Origin: Panopea generosa
Taxonomy: Eukaryota > Mollusca > Bivalvia > Adapedonta > Hiatellidae
Assembly (NCBI GenBank): GCA_029582155.1
Contig: CM055896.1
Coordinates: 3,969,616-4,033,615, forward strand
Length of the DNA stretch: 64,000 nucleotides
Direction of reading: 5' to 3'
Shown in pieces: positions 14,001 to 29,000 of this stretch (positions are counted from its first letter, which is position 1; each line of letters begins with the position of its first letter). The position numbers and the translations under genes were made by a program. The notes under the pieces were generated by a model. The model saw only the letters and a list, made by a program, of their open reading frames with translations. It did not search any database and was not told the DNA's origin.

Positions 14001-17000
14001 ATCTACATTTTTCTGTTGATACTCGGTATACGTGAATGGTTTTGCCTTTTTACATTTTAAGAAACCACTTAACATCATTTATTTGCTTAAATGTCTTTTT
14101 AATTACATTATTTTCAATGTCTATTTTCATTCGGCAATGAGAAAGTAAATAAGATAAAACAAACGTTGCAACACACTGGCGGTCCATATAAAACTATCGA
14201 AATATTAGAGATACTTCAGTGACACTTTAATGTGGCCTTTATTAGGTAATTTAGGTGGGCTGACATTTTTTGCGAAAATCTAAGATTCGCGTAATTCGCA
14301 AACATTATTATGTCACAAAATTGACCACTTATACGGCATGTGATGTATTGATTATGTGCAATTATATATCATTAATTATATTAAATTATACTGATATTCA
14401 TAAAACTAATTATTTTGATAGTTCTTTTCGAACTAAAATTACATGTAACAAGTAAGTCCAACTACTAGAACAACACAATAACTAAACAGACAAACCCGTT
14501 TGTCACTGATTAAATATTAATGATTTTACTACGATTCTGAAACAAAATTTTACAACTTAGACAAATCACGTTCGAAATATTCTCGGGTACAACCAGTACT
14601 ACGCATATACCGTAACGGATAAAGTGTCTTGATCAAGAACACCGGTGCACATTACTCATTTAATCCAAATAGTGACACAATCTAATTTATTTCCCGATCG
14701 TTAACAAACTTTCTTCAGAAGTATCAAAACAATCCGTGTTTGCTTATATTTCACTCATTACCATTAAGGTATGTTTGTGTATGTGTTTTTTGTTTTTCTT
14801 TAGATGGGACTTATTGCCTAGAAGGAAAAGATCCGTACGCAGGAAGCAAAATAATTTGGAGTGAAACAAAGATGGGATCTTACGACACACAGCAATGTCC
14901 AGAAGCGGAAGGCAAGCACTTAACAACCATTAGCACTTATCGTTTACACTTTTATCTAAAAAGAAGAGAACCCATCTTCAGGTTGATACCTTAAAATCCT
15001 CTATTCGTTTTCCACTATCGTGCATGTCGTTTTAAATCCATGATTTTATAGTACCAATATTTTATAGTGTTTTTTTTTTAATTTTAGGACACGCAATACG
15101 TCATTGCTTGGTCAATGATACCGCAGATAAAGTACACGGCGTATTGGTCACAGCCGGATTTAAGCGGGTGTGTCAGCGAACGATTTAGAGCCATTTTAAA
15201 CGATGCTGAACTTCTCAACAAGGCAAAGAAAGTTGAAGCCGAGTCTGTCCTAAATTTCACATCAGTTCTTACCGAGTCAATAGAAAATAAATACAACAGA
15301 CGGCTGTATGCTGGTGACCTTGCTGCAGCAGTGGATGCCGTCAGTACTGTGGCGAAGATTGTTAAGAAAGTAGAAAGTAATTGCGACAAAATGTTAGATG
15401 TTGCTACGGTATTCTTATTTCTTAATACGACTGTTATCCTAACCAGTAATAAGTGTTGTTTTGTATAGAGGTATCTGGTCGAGCTGGGGATCGAATTTGC
15501 AACCTTTGGCGTGAGGGGCCAACACTTTATCCACTCCACTACCGGGCCGCTTAACTTTGAAGTTAACATAATGAAGAAGAGTCGTCATGTTAAGCTTTGT
15601 TTGATATGTTAAATTATGATTCATTTTACTCATACAGAGTAAAATGTAGAAAAAAGTCTGAAATTATGATGGCCACTAAGTGAAGGAAACCAATTCAAAG
15701 TTTAATATACATTGTACTTACTTCACAGTAATGCAGTTCTGATAACAACTTTGTACTCATAACTTAGTCTATAATTTGTCGTTAAATGTGCTCACATGAA
15801 AATTTGTGAAATAAAAACGCACATCCATCAATACACACTTGTGCTAATTACTTGTTTTATACTTATTTACAAGTGTTTTGAACTGCTATATTTGGTTGTG
15901 TTAGCTATCGTTTCAGAATTGTTCGGTGACCATAGCTAACTTAAAGCTTCTGCTTATAATGAAATTGCTTCGTAGAAAAAAGAATCTTTTCTTTTAGCTT
16001 CATGTGTTAATCAGAATGCCATATCGTACAACAATTTTGTGTTTACGTTAATCTTTGATAATCATATTAATCGAAAAAACCCACTAACATGTCCTTCATA
16101 TATCAGGATAGGTAGTGACCACAGAGCAGTTTGAACATTTTAGAAATAGTATAATCAATCAATGCAAATTGTATTGGCAATTTCGGCAAACATTCGCCTT
16201 TGGCCATTTAAAATGTTTTTAAATAAACATATCCAAGACACATTACACAACAAAACCATACATATCATTCACATACAAGTTTAGTACTAAGCTATACATA
16301 TATTGAGTATAAGAAACAGTTACATCATATACGGATTTGCTAATTTCGTAAATAATAGTACCTTTTGATTCGAAATGCATTATACGGTATTAAGTGGTCG
16401 GTGATATCCTGATTACTTTGGTGATTCAGTTTAGTGCACATACCATTGTGTTATAGGGATATGGGAATGTTGTTGGGAACGTTGTTGACCCCGGTACAGC
16501 TTCCGTCTGGAGGTTTACTGAAGAGGTAAGTGGATGTTTGAACGTATCGCTGAGTTCATTTTGTATCATTTTATTCCCTTATCTATTACAAATAAACATC
16601 TTAATTTTAAAACTATCTGAGAGATGCGGTACATACAAACAATTTGCATACACTTGAAGGGAAAAGCTTTGGTATTGTTAAACATTTTATATAAACGGAA
16701 GAATATACCTCTCCATATAATGTCGTTGTTTTAAAGGGACACATGAATATTTCGATATCTCAATAATATTTGATACTTTTGTTGGAAATTATGTATCTAC
16801 TAGATGCAAATAAAATTTTTATGCTAGTAACAAAGTATGTGACGAGAGCCTTAATCTAACAATTAATTGATAACACTGTTCACTGACTTGTTGTTAAGAC
16901 AAATGTTTGACTTACCTTTCTTAACAGAAAAAAGATATATACTTATGGGAATTTTATTATATTTTCTTTGTGTGTTTATATTTATTAAAGAGGTATATAT

Positions 17001-20000
17001 TATTGGAATGATGTTTAAACATATTTTCCTGTGTATTAATGTTTGGTGTCACACTAAACTACTAATTTAATATTTAATCAGGTTCAACACCGAACAAACC
17101 ACTTCATAGACTCATGAGAAAAACTTTCCTTAGTCTATTAGACAACTTTTATTATCATCTGCAACGTCAAATTTATTGTTTCATTTTTTTATTTTTTTAT
17201 TTTTTATTTTTTGGCTTATGAACACATTTCATAACAGAAGTAGCTCCAACTATAGTTTATAATATATTGAGACTCTGTTGGTTCTCGTTTAAGATTATTA
17301 CATATGTATATTGATCTGACTCATGAATATATGTGTACGGTTTGTTGAGAGATGTTGCACGCCGATCCTCACATACCTATTGCGGGTGATTAAATTGATC
17401 AATTTTTAATGATTGAAATAAAAAATGAAAAAGAAAAATGTTTTGACTTACGTCTTAAACTTTTTAAGGATATCAAGACAAACTAAGATTCATACCAGAA
17501 ATATCTTCGTTACTAGTTAAAATGGGCTTTCTCACTATTAATGTTAACATTTGAACTGCTGAATTTCCTAGAAAATGTTCATGGAAAGAATCGTTACGAA
17601 CACCGTTAATGATTTTCATGACCATCACCAGGAGAGACAGATAATAATAAGTATTTAAGTATTAGGATTTAAGTACTTACGACAATATTATAGGAACTAC
17701 ATTGATAGAAATGTTGAGATTCTCCTGATGACATGTGTGCTTTCAATTCAACAACACTTCAAGTATCAGCTGATCAATGAGCTCACCATCGAAGCACTTA
17801 CAAATTATGTTACCATATAATTAACGATATATAAAAAAAGAAAAACGATCTACTCATAGTATGTCCACACTTTAGTATGAAACTGCTATTAATGTGGCCT
17901 TGGGTTCCCAGACAATTCTGTCGAACTTATTCTGATAACCTTATACGAATCTTGCAATGCTGTTTTAATTCATCACAGCTGTCGAGAGATGATACAATGT
18001 ATACACTGTTTGTCAAAACATCTTCTGTGTAAATTCATTCGGTCTTTCAAAAGTATGACAAAAAATATAAATGTTAGACTTTGTACCGTTCGACCAAGCA
18101 TACTCATATGTTCAATGTGAATAACAAATCAACTCTGAAGAGTTTGAACATTAAGTATTCCCTAAATTCATGGCTTGTAGTTCGTGAATATAGAACACGG
18201 GACATGCAATGCCTTGCTACTTGTCAGTGATACAAACAGATATATATATGTGTGTGTAAATATTGTAAAATAATTTTATATGTTGTTGTCAGTGTATATG
18301 TATATGTTTCCATATATATATATGTATATTTCCTGTATTATCTTTTGTTTTAATGCATTGCAATTATTCCATGAATTTTTACTATCTCTGTAAAGGCGAA
18401 TATTAAAGAGTATATTATAATATTTTATGTTGTGTACTGTGAACTATGGAATCTAAATGTTAACATGTATTGATTAAATCAGAATTTTTATTTTAACTCA
18501 TTTGAACCAAACGTTTTATCACGATGTACTATTTAAGCGAAAAGATTCATTTTGAATACTTTATATAATTGATAGGGATGCATCAAACAACAGTTTACCA
18601 TAAATCAAAATTTGTAATTAGCAATAATAGATATTTGAAAGTAATACTTTACTACATGAGATAATAAATAAATACGTTTTAATTTGTTTGAATGGTGAAT
18701 GTTCAAGTATGCATTTATTTCATCAGGGATATCTCGAAAAGCAGATGACATCTTTGCTAACATCGGTCGAGCTGCTGTCTAAACATATAGCTGAACGGGT
18801 TTCAATTCTGATGACGACTGGAAGGACACGTAGAAGTATCAAGGGAGGAAATGACATTTTGTTTGCATCAGATAACATAGGTAGTTTATATAGATTTTGG
18901 TTCATATGTAACATTTGTGTACCACGTCTTAAGTAGGTGACCCCTTAGGGATTCATGCAAACTTTGCTTGTTGCTCTCACTGACAACTTGTGTAGATATA
19001 ACACATTAAAACCTAACGAGAATCTAATAATAGTAATCATAATATTATTTTTTTTCATTTTCTGAGGACTAACATAATTGGCTATACAGCCAGTCTGACA
19101 TAATTATGGTCCACTAAAACAGTTGTTTTCAACCCATTTTATCATAAAATAAACATATTTAATTCTGTTATTTGGTCTAAATCTTAATAATTTCCGTTTA
19201 AATTTAACTGCACAATCGTATAATAACATGTTTTCTTTATTTTTTTTCTGTTTCATACAATTTAGCATTTAGCATCCAAATTCTTGATCGTGTCTACAAC
19301 TTTAGTAATTTTAAGTACGATGGTGATGTCAGCGATAGTTCGATCGTTCTGCCCGAAGATGTCTTCACAAGAGCTATACAACGGACAAGTGGTACGTACA
19401 TCGGCATGTATTCGTTAAAGTGATTCTTAAAATTGAATTCAAATATAGGTATAATTTTTAGATAAGTCAGTAACAATATGTTGTCGTATGTCAGTTTAAT
19501 CTTGATATGTGTCATCTCATCACGCAACTGATGTTTTATTCAGAAATTAAATTTTGTTTTATTTTATTTTCTGTTTTGTTTCAAAATTATGAAAATCATA
19601 TGTTTTTTTTTATCATTTACGTTAAACAAACTCATATTCTTTTAATATTTGTTCTATTTTTTTTGTAATGGTTATGGAAATAATTTTTCTAAGATTTATA
19701 AAACAATATATCATAATATGTCTTTTTTCTAAATATGTAAACTAACGTTTTTATATTAATACTTTTGTCTGTTTTTGCTCATTGTTTAAATGCGAGAGAA
19801 TAAATATTTTTTCGCAGAAGGTCGTCAAAAATTCTAGAATGCTTTTTCAATTAATCATCAATAATAAAACAATGTGAATATTTAATCGGTTAATTAAAAT
19901 TTCTTCACTATCATAAAGCGATAAGAAAATATTAACAAATTACTTACATGACCGAAGGGACCGATACTCGTCTTTAATGTAAAAGACATGAACAGATTGA

Positions 20001-23000
20001 TTGTGATTTCTATACGTGAAAATTTTAGTTCCATTATAATGATTTGTAACTAAAGCATATCAATAGCTCCCCAATACTGGTTTTCGCTTCTCTCCATTCA
20101 ATGCTGTTATCTCATTTGGCACATTGTCTTTGCATATGTATTGTATTTATTATAATGATTGTATGTTTTGAAGTTGGTGCTTCAGGGATGACAGTTTGCA
20201 ATTTGAATACTACTGTCACGGGTATTAAGCATACATTGGCTTATCTTTTAAAAATGTTTTATATCGCCATTTCGCAACTTTAGTTTACATACGTGCAATA
20301 CTTTTATCTTATTCAATTTACTTCGATTGCGAAACAATTCATTACAACGGATACAAATCACGATCGTCTTCCTGGGTAGAACCAGTATTAAGCATAGGCA
20401 TATGTCTTGCTCAAGGACACAACACATAACCTTAGGTGAGGATCGAACACACGACCCCCCGATCATGGGTTCGATGCTCTACTGATGGACCATGCGCTCC
20501 ACATGTAATAACTAAACACCTGTTTATTATTGATTATTTGAAACAATTAATTTTTTATTGTATTTTTAAGATCCCTATATTCACGTGTATAGTGCGAAAT
20601 TCTCAAGTCTGTCCAAACTGTTATTCGATACAAACGAGAAAATCCGCGAAACATCTATGTAAGTATTTTTTAATCAATAACTATATCATTAAATTTACAT
20701 GGTGTCAGTGTAGTACTGTTTTCGCACACAGTTCTATATCTTGTTTTACCGAACGAAATCCCACAACTCCCTACAAAGGGATCGACCATCTACCTTAGCG
20801 GATGCATAATCTCAGGTTGTATATAACCCTGTTTTTGTGCACAACTCTATATATTGTTTTGCCGAACGATGACATAACGTGAGTGAAATTTCAGAATTTG
20901 AACCTTCAACCTGCCACTTCCGAGACGAATGAACCACTAGGCCTAAAATGTGGTTATGAGTGAAATGGGCCTAAAACTGAATCGACGATCTGCATTGACT
21001 TATATATTTTCTCTTGGCCCGAGATGGCAGTCCTATTTAGTACACAATTATATATCCTGTTTTACTGAACGCAGATATAACGTGCATAGAAAAAGATTCA
21101 ATCATCTTCCTTGACCGATATATATACTCTTACATATTGTGAAAGTGGAAGAATTACTTTTCCTTTTCGATTCTCATATTTTAATCTAAGATATAAAAAA
21201 TGTGTATTTACTTGGAATCATCTCCATTATGCAAAGTAGAACTCACATCCTAAAATCAAATGGAATTAGGTATTTTCTCAGAAACTTTAAAATTGCTGTC
21301 GATTACAACATTTGCGACACATTACTGTCATTTAGTGCAATCATAATTCCATTTCAGGACCTATAATTTGTCGTCTTCGGTGAACTCTGCGGTGATATCC
21401 AGCAAAGTACTCAATGTTCCCGAGTCAGCATTTCAAGATTTGCATGACAGTATTAGGCTAGAATTTACGTTACAGGTATGTGTTATCTGTCACTTTGAAT
21501 GATTTGTGTTAGGTTTGAATAGACGTTACAGGTATGTGTTATCTGTCACTTTGAATGATTTGTATTAGACTAGAATAAACGTTACAGGTATGTGTTATCA
21601 GTCACTTTGTACAGTTTTTTTTTTACTTTGTTCCACTTTATATGTCATCTACAATGTACATTTAAATAAAATCTGCATAGCTCAGCATTAAATAATGACT
21701 TTGAACTTGTAAACGTTTCCAAGATGCTTCGTCGGCCTAATTTATTTGTATTAAATGTTCTAACTATTTTCTGATTTTTTTCTTTACCTTTCTCATCATC
21801 CCATCTTTCTCTCTTCTTAATCATTTATGCTCGGATTTTTTTTAAATTTTTTTATAAAAGGTCTGATTTTGTACCAGTTAGATTTGTGTATATTGATGGT
21901 AATGCATCCCAGCTGAACACATATCGCATGCTGTGACGAATTACACCTCATTATCAACTTTATTTAGCTACATATCGTATTTGTTGAATACATAAATGTG
22001 TCTAGTTTGATATTTAATATAAAATGATGCTCAATTTTTAATTTGCATCATTTGATGAAAAACCGTAGGCTTGTGTTATGTCCGTGGATTTGTTTTTAAA
22101 CTCTGCCAAGCTGCAAATGCTTTTGATCGGAAAATTCAGAATGCAGTTGTCCTATATCACGTAGGGTCCTCCGTTGCTGAGTGGTCTAAGACGCCGTCTC
22201 AAGATCACTTACCTCTCACCCATAAAGTCGTAGGTTCGAGTTCCGCTCTCTCCAAAACCTTAATGTAAGAAACGTTGCCAGTTACTTGCAGAAGGACGGT
22301 GTTTCTACTCAGTCTGAGGTCTTCCTTCACCAATAAAACTTGATATACCATATATAACCTGAAATGTTTTGAAAATGGCGTTAAGCCCATCTATCTATAT
22401 CACGTAGTTCATTATTTTTTACTAATATATTTTTAATAAGCCCGGGACCGAACCTGCAACCTCTGGCGTGAGCGGCCACCAATCATTTTATTACCGACCA
22501 CGCTCATTTAGACCGATTGCAGTAAGCGTGTAAACATTAGTTGCATAACACTGACCATTTTCATCAGTCTTATAGTAAGCATAACTAAGGTTATGTCCAA
22601 AAACAAGCTAAATTTTTATCAAACAATATTTATTTCCAGGCATGTTTTTGATACTGTTTCTTGTTTTCGGTGTAACACAGCTTTGCGAAGATTGCTAATT
22701 TCTTTTTCAGAATCCAGAATTATCTGATATTCTTGAACAGAATTGCGTATTCATGAACATGTCCTCAACGTAAGTATGCGGATTTTGAGTAATGCCACAT
22801 TATGATTGCTTTACATTAACCTGCTTTCTGAATAAGATATTTCTTTCAATTACCAGGTCTACATAAAACGGAAGCATGATGTCCGCTTAAACATTCACGG
22901 ACTTTTTATATTAGCACCAAGTATATATTTTACACAAACAACTTCAATGTGGGTGGCAAGTTTAAACACATAAAGGCGTACATGTAGGTCTTACAGCTAC

Positions 23001-26000
23001 ACTGAAGGTCAATAAGGTCAGCGTATCTATCGGTTTTACCACAAACAGACTTTAAAACAATATATCAGAAAAAAAACCAACGCTATAAGTGTCTTACAAA
23101 ATAGAATTATTTTTAAAATGCATAAAAAAGCATCTCATTGTCATTATCAAATAAAATCCGAATGGTTTGGTATGTCAAATCAACAAAATAACATGACAAA
23201 ATCGTTGTTTTAATAAGTGTTTAACTTGAAGCAAAATTCCCATTCTAAGAAAACGTCATGCAATGTGTTGTAATTTTAAGCAGGAAATCTAATTCAGTCT
23301 TACCTAGGCGCGTAGCCAAAGTTAGGAAATCCCTTTTCATTATATTATTTTGGCAATATGGAATGAATGAGTATATTATGCGCATAATTTATAAAAAAAA
23401 CAACATGATTTTAACCAATTTTAAAATTTTAGAAAATCACGATATATTCCTGTAAAATACACGACATACATTAACAGCATTTTTAAATCCCATTAAATCT
23501 CAAATAAAGTACTAAAGTTTTCAAATACATGCAATCAAATATCGATAAAATCGGTTATCTGACCAACTTTAAAATTACGTTGAGTGATATGACATTGATC
23601 ATCGCTGCTTTAAATACAACATTATGTGCTTAAACTTGTCTATAATTCTGAAGTTTTCAGTGTAAACTATATTCTTATTGCTCCAATACACTGCTAGTGA
23701 GTAGAACTCGAATACGATATATTGATATTTATTATTTAGATAGCGTGTTTTTTCTAAAGCAGAACTCCTGCTTCTGTTTTTATGTTAACTATAACCACGT
23801 CCCCTTCCCCATAAATTTGATTTACAAATGCAATTGATAAGTACGATAAAGCTATCTGATAAAAAACAAGACTTAGTGCAACCATATATCAGGTTTAAAC
23901 TCAACATTGACAGTTTTGCTACTGTTCGTTTCAAGGCGGTGACCTCTATTGTCTCTTTTATATGTATTTTCTTTATAATTGTTACATTAATGCTTCTTGC
24001 CAAAAGCCAGAAGGGAGATATATCACGGTAAGTTGCCTGCTTTCCGTTTTCCGTCGTCTGTTTGTTAACCTTCTTCCTGTAGACGCGATAGTATAACCTT
24101 ACAGAAAGCACAATACCCGTACTTTCATCTATAAACTGTATAGTCGTACTTTTCTTCACATGTAACAGTTCGAGCGAACATCGATGGTCCAGCCAAGGGT
24201 GTTTAAGAAGTGCCAATGAAAGCAATGCCACTCATACAGTGTGCTATTGTAACCATTTAACCAATTTCGCTGTCCTTATGGACGTATATGACATTAGGGT
24301 AAGCAATTAATCATAAATTTATATAATTTTATATACAAACTATGTTAGGTTCATTTATGTTGCTTGTTCAATGTTGTTCGAAAACGGAACAAAACACGGG
24401 GGAGAGATGTGAGCAATGGAAAAAGCAGTTATAATACGCTAGATTTGTTTTATTAACAATAGTAATAACCATTGTTTAACTTCAATTATAAATTCCCAAT
24501 GCACAGACAGTTTGTCTTTATATTTAGCGATCTTATACTGCAATGCATCATAAACATGACACTTTACATTAATAACCCAGCTTTTATTAGCGCAATGTCC
24601 ATGGCATCATGTCTAAAGAACGCATTATCCTAGTTTATCCTGATGGTTGATCACATTTTACAACTTTCTTCAGGATGTATTGACTTAACGATCAACCCAA
24701 ATGAATTGCATTATTTAACGTTACAAACTGTCGTTCCAGGACACTATTGATGAGTTAAATTCCAAAATATTAACCTATCTGTCATTCGGTGGCGGCGGCC
24801 TGTCTATCCTTGGATGCGTCGTGTCGATTATTGTTTTCGAGTTTTTTAGGTATGGAATTATTCACTGTTTAATATAGATAAATGTATATGAGTAATATTA
24901 TTATTTTAACATATGGCTATTACTTTTTCATATATTAAAGAAATATGGAGTTTATTTTATTTTTATTAAAATTTACTTCGATTGTGAAATAAAGGTTTAA
25001 CAACTTATACAAATCACGCTTAAACCAGAACCAGTACTTAGAATATGCGGACAGTGTCCTGCTCAAGGATACCACACATGCCAGTAACGGAGGATCGGAT
25101 CCACGACCCTCCAATCATGGGTCCTATGCTCTACTGCTTGACCATGAATACTATTGTTTAAATAATAAATCATACGTTAAAGTTAACTATTGGGATACAT
25201 AAGATGATTGTTGTTATCTCGCTATATTGTGTCATTGTTCTATTCATTGTCATTATCATTTAAATTTGACTTTATAAACGCATCACGTTTTATACACAAC
25301 GCCTTGTAGTCGCCGCATTTTGAACTGCATACTAATGGCCACCAATGAAAAACGTAGATAATATTAAATACAAACCTTTTAGTTGTATATGGGACAGATT
25401 ATGCAAATGTAGTAGTAACTATTTTGGAGAATAATTTAGTCATAATATGCCATCGAAATGATGACACTTTAAGATTATGATATACCTAATTAGATATTAA
25501 TATTTGTGTACTCCAGATATTATTATATTGTCTTATTTCAGATTAAAAAACGAACGTATACGGATTCATGAACAACTTGCGCTAACCATCATATTGGTAC
25601 AGTTGTTCTTTTTAGTTGGAATAGACAGAACGCAAAACCTGGTCAGTATCGTCACAGTAACAACGCATCTATTGAAACTACATATATTTTTTTAACAACG
25701 TACCCGTATACGCAATAACTACACCAACATAACCATTGAAACTTAAGGTCAATGAGCCAGTAAATATCGTAATTCCTTTCTAAAGTATAACATTAAGCTT
25801 GAAATTATATACAGCAGCTACTTACTGTTTGAAACTTTACTTTATAAGTAGGAGATAAAATGATATGTTATTCAAAATGTGCATAAAGGTGATAAACATA
25901 TAAATTTTACTAACTCAGAAAGGACACTTTGTATGATTTATCTGATGTTCCTGCCGGTAAAACACCTGATCCAATATATCTATTCAATGTTACAATTCAT

Positions 26001-29000
26001 GTTTAGTGTTAAACCTTTACTACGAAGGTTTTTATTACGAAACAAATTGTGTATTCATTGAAATACTCGATAGTTATAACACATTATCTTATTTGCACGA
26101 GCTATATATAGTTGTTGTTTTGAGTTAGTATATATTTATTAAATATATCTCTACTACTTTCACTTTCATTTTCTATATTTTTTTCCCATCCAGATGATAT
26201 ATATATTTTTTTACATAAATTATGAAACAAGATGAAATAACTATTAGTCATCACGCTCGAAAAAATAAATATTCTGGGAAGGACCAGTACTAAACATATG
26301 AGAATAAAATGTATTGCTCGAGGACAACAGGCTTGGCTTTGGTGGATACCCGAACTCTTGACCCCTACCCCCGCCGAAACTTGGTTCGATGCTCTAATTC
26401 TGGACTACGCACTCCATTGATCTAGAAGATATTTGAGAAGTGGTTTCTTTTTCAATTTAAAAAAATAGACACGATATATTGAATTGACAATGACTATTCA
26501 TTTATGAACAGTTCACATAATTGTTATCGTGTCATTGTTACATAGTTTATAATATAATGCAACAAATTATTCTATTTTAAACATTTTGCAATTAATGTAT
26601 GTTTAATACATTTGTATTACTGCATCGGATGTTAACAACAAAACTCGGTATGTAATAGATGTATATATATTATTGATATATTACATGATGTACGAAATAA
26701 AAAGATAAATTGGTCCTTCAATTATAAATTTATATTCTGTACAGCTACTGTCACAACGAGTTCAATAATGGAGCATATACCTCACTCGTTATATAAGACT
26801 TAGTGTCTTATCCCTCAGACCTGCAGGGCCAGTTCTAAATATCTTGATTCTATGATTTAACACTTTCAGTGGTATATTTTTTCAAAACATGTAGCATATG
26901 TGTCACACGTAAACACCAACATCAATTGAGTAAGAAGCGTTACAATGTATATTTGCTAGCACGATGCTATTGTTCTGATTAACGCTGTTGATGCGCTCAT
27001 AAACTGTGACAAATTGTTTCGCATTTCACTTGTGAAACAGGATTGTTAACAACTGTTCTTTGTTTTTTCAATCTCCATTTTCTAGAGAGAAGGTCAGTAT
27101 TATTTCCCTGTTTATGGATGGAATGTGTAAATTGTATATTGAATTTTCAAGAGTATAAAACCCATAAATGGTTCAAATATCAAACGGACTATTTTATTAA
27201 TTTTCACTTTCGGTTGTTCTGCAAATGATGTTAATATGCCTCAAGTATGTATGAATACCATAAATATCATTTCTATTTTGCAAAAGTGTTAACCTCTGAT
27301 CAATGTTTGAACTGTACCCCATTACGCTAAGTCGTGGTCCTCTTTCATAAAACTCTTAGGGAAAGATCTTATTTAAATATTTCCATTTGTCTATATGTTT
27401 TTAGATGTAAAGATTGCTTTGATTCGTGAACCTCGGGTATCAATATAGTCATTTGTTTCATTAAAGGCGCATTAAACTTACCTTAATGGCCGTTTTTTGT
27501 TTATAATTTCACTACATTTTACTATTCCAGTCAATAGATTACATGTTTATCTGACTTCTGTGAAAGTATGTAAACAAAGATATATAATAAAATATATATT
27601 ATTTTAAATAACTGCGAACATGTGTTAATGGTCGTCTCTTTTCGATAAACACATTCGGCATAAAACGGCCGCAAACTACGTCACTCCATTCGGAATGGCG
27701 ACGACTGGGAATTTATACGCACAACGGTTTATTTATTCCCGAACATTGGCGGATGAGCTGTCGGTAAACAACCGTGCCTTTACGAAATGTCAAACATGTA
27801 AACAATAGTTCAGAGCTCAGTCTGCACTTTTAAAAATACACATTTTTATAGCTATTTGTTTACTCGCTTTTCTAAAACAGTCACTAAAGGGTCTTTAGGA
27901 ATTGTTTTAACAATACTATAAACACATTTGATTACAATTATTTTTGTTATTATAATTAGTTTATTGGGCCGTTAAACACCATTTTTTTCATTTACCCACT
28001 ATTTTTTGCAAATGTTAACGTGGCATTAATTTTTAATTATTTCAGTATGTGTGCAAAGCTATTGCTATTTGTTTACACTATTTCCTGGTGGCTATGTTTT
28101 GTTGGATGTTGGTAGAAGGGACGCATTTGTATCTGCTTCTTGTGAAAGTTTTTAGGACGTCAAGTTCCCACATGAAGAAATATGTAGCCATCGGTTGGGG
28201 TGAGAATATTTTCCATTTTACACTTTTCCTTTAAAGTGAATGTTTCATTGTGTGCACATCGGCACCAAATTGTCATTTCAAAATCTTCAACTAAAATATC
28301 ATGGCACGTGTGTGTTCATGTTTTCGCGAAGTGTTAAGACTATTAAAACCATGGACAAGCATTATTGTCGTCAAATGTTGTGTTTGAATTGATATAATTG
28401 TCGCTGTAGGATAAAAGCAGTGCAGAGAACTATATGAATTTGCATTATTCGCTTATTTCAAAAGTTTTTATCTAAAACAAATTTTTGTAAGTGTTCATGT
28501 TTTATGGAAATGTAACTAATTTACTTCCCAGGTGTCCCTCTTGTCATAGTTGGTATATCGGTTGGAATTTTCCACGATCAATATGGAACAGGACCTATGT
28601 ACGTACATTAACATATCTTACAGCAGTTAGACATTTGTTTAACATTGTCATTTTCGTTCGTCTTTATGCATTTCTTCAAAAATGTTACATTTTGCAGGCG
28701 TTAGGGTATGATTTAATTGACATGTTAACTTAACATGAATAACGGAAACGAACATATCTAAAAAAACTACCTTACAGTCTGCCAAGGGAAATAAACAAAA
28801 CAATGCAGATTGTTAAGAGTGATGGAATATACAGTCTGGTTTGCATATGCATGTAATAGTTATAAATCTCTACTTTATATTTAGATGACGGTTTTAAAAT
28901 TGATATGAATACTTCAAAGGATAACATAAACATACTTGTTACAACACACTTTAATCTAATTTTATACGTGTGGTAAGAAAGAGAAACTTAACTATACATT

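Noticed and set aside
15084-15569. 161-codon - strand frame opposite aGPCR exon 6
   Set aside because: It is antisense to a well-supported exon and then runs through a SINE head.
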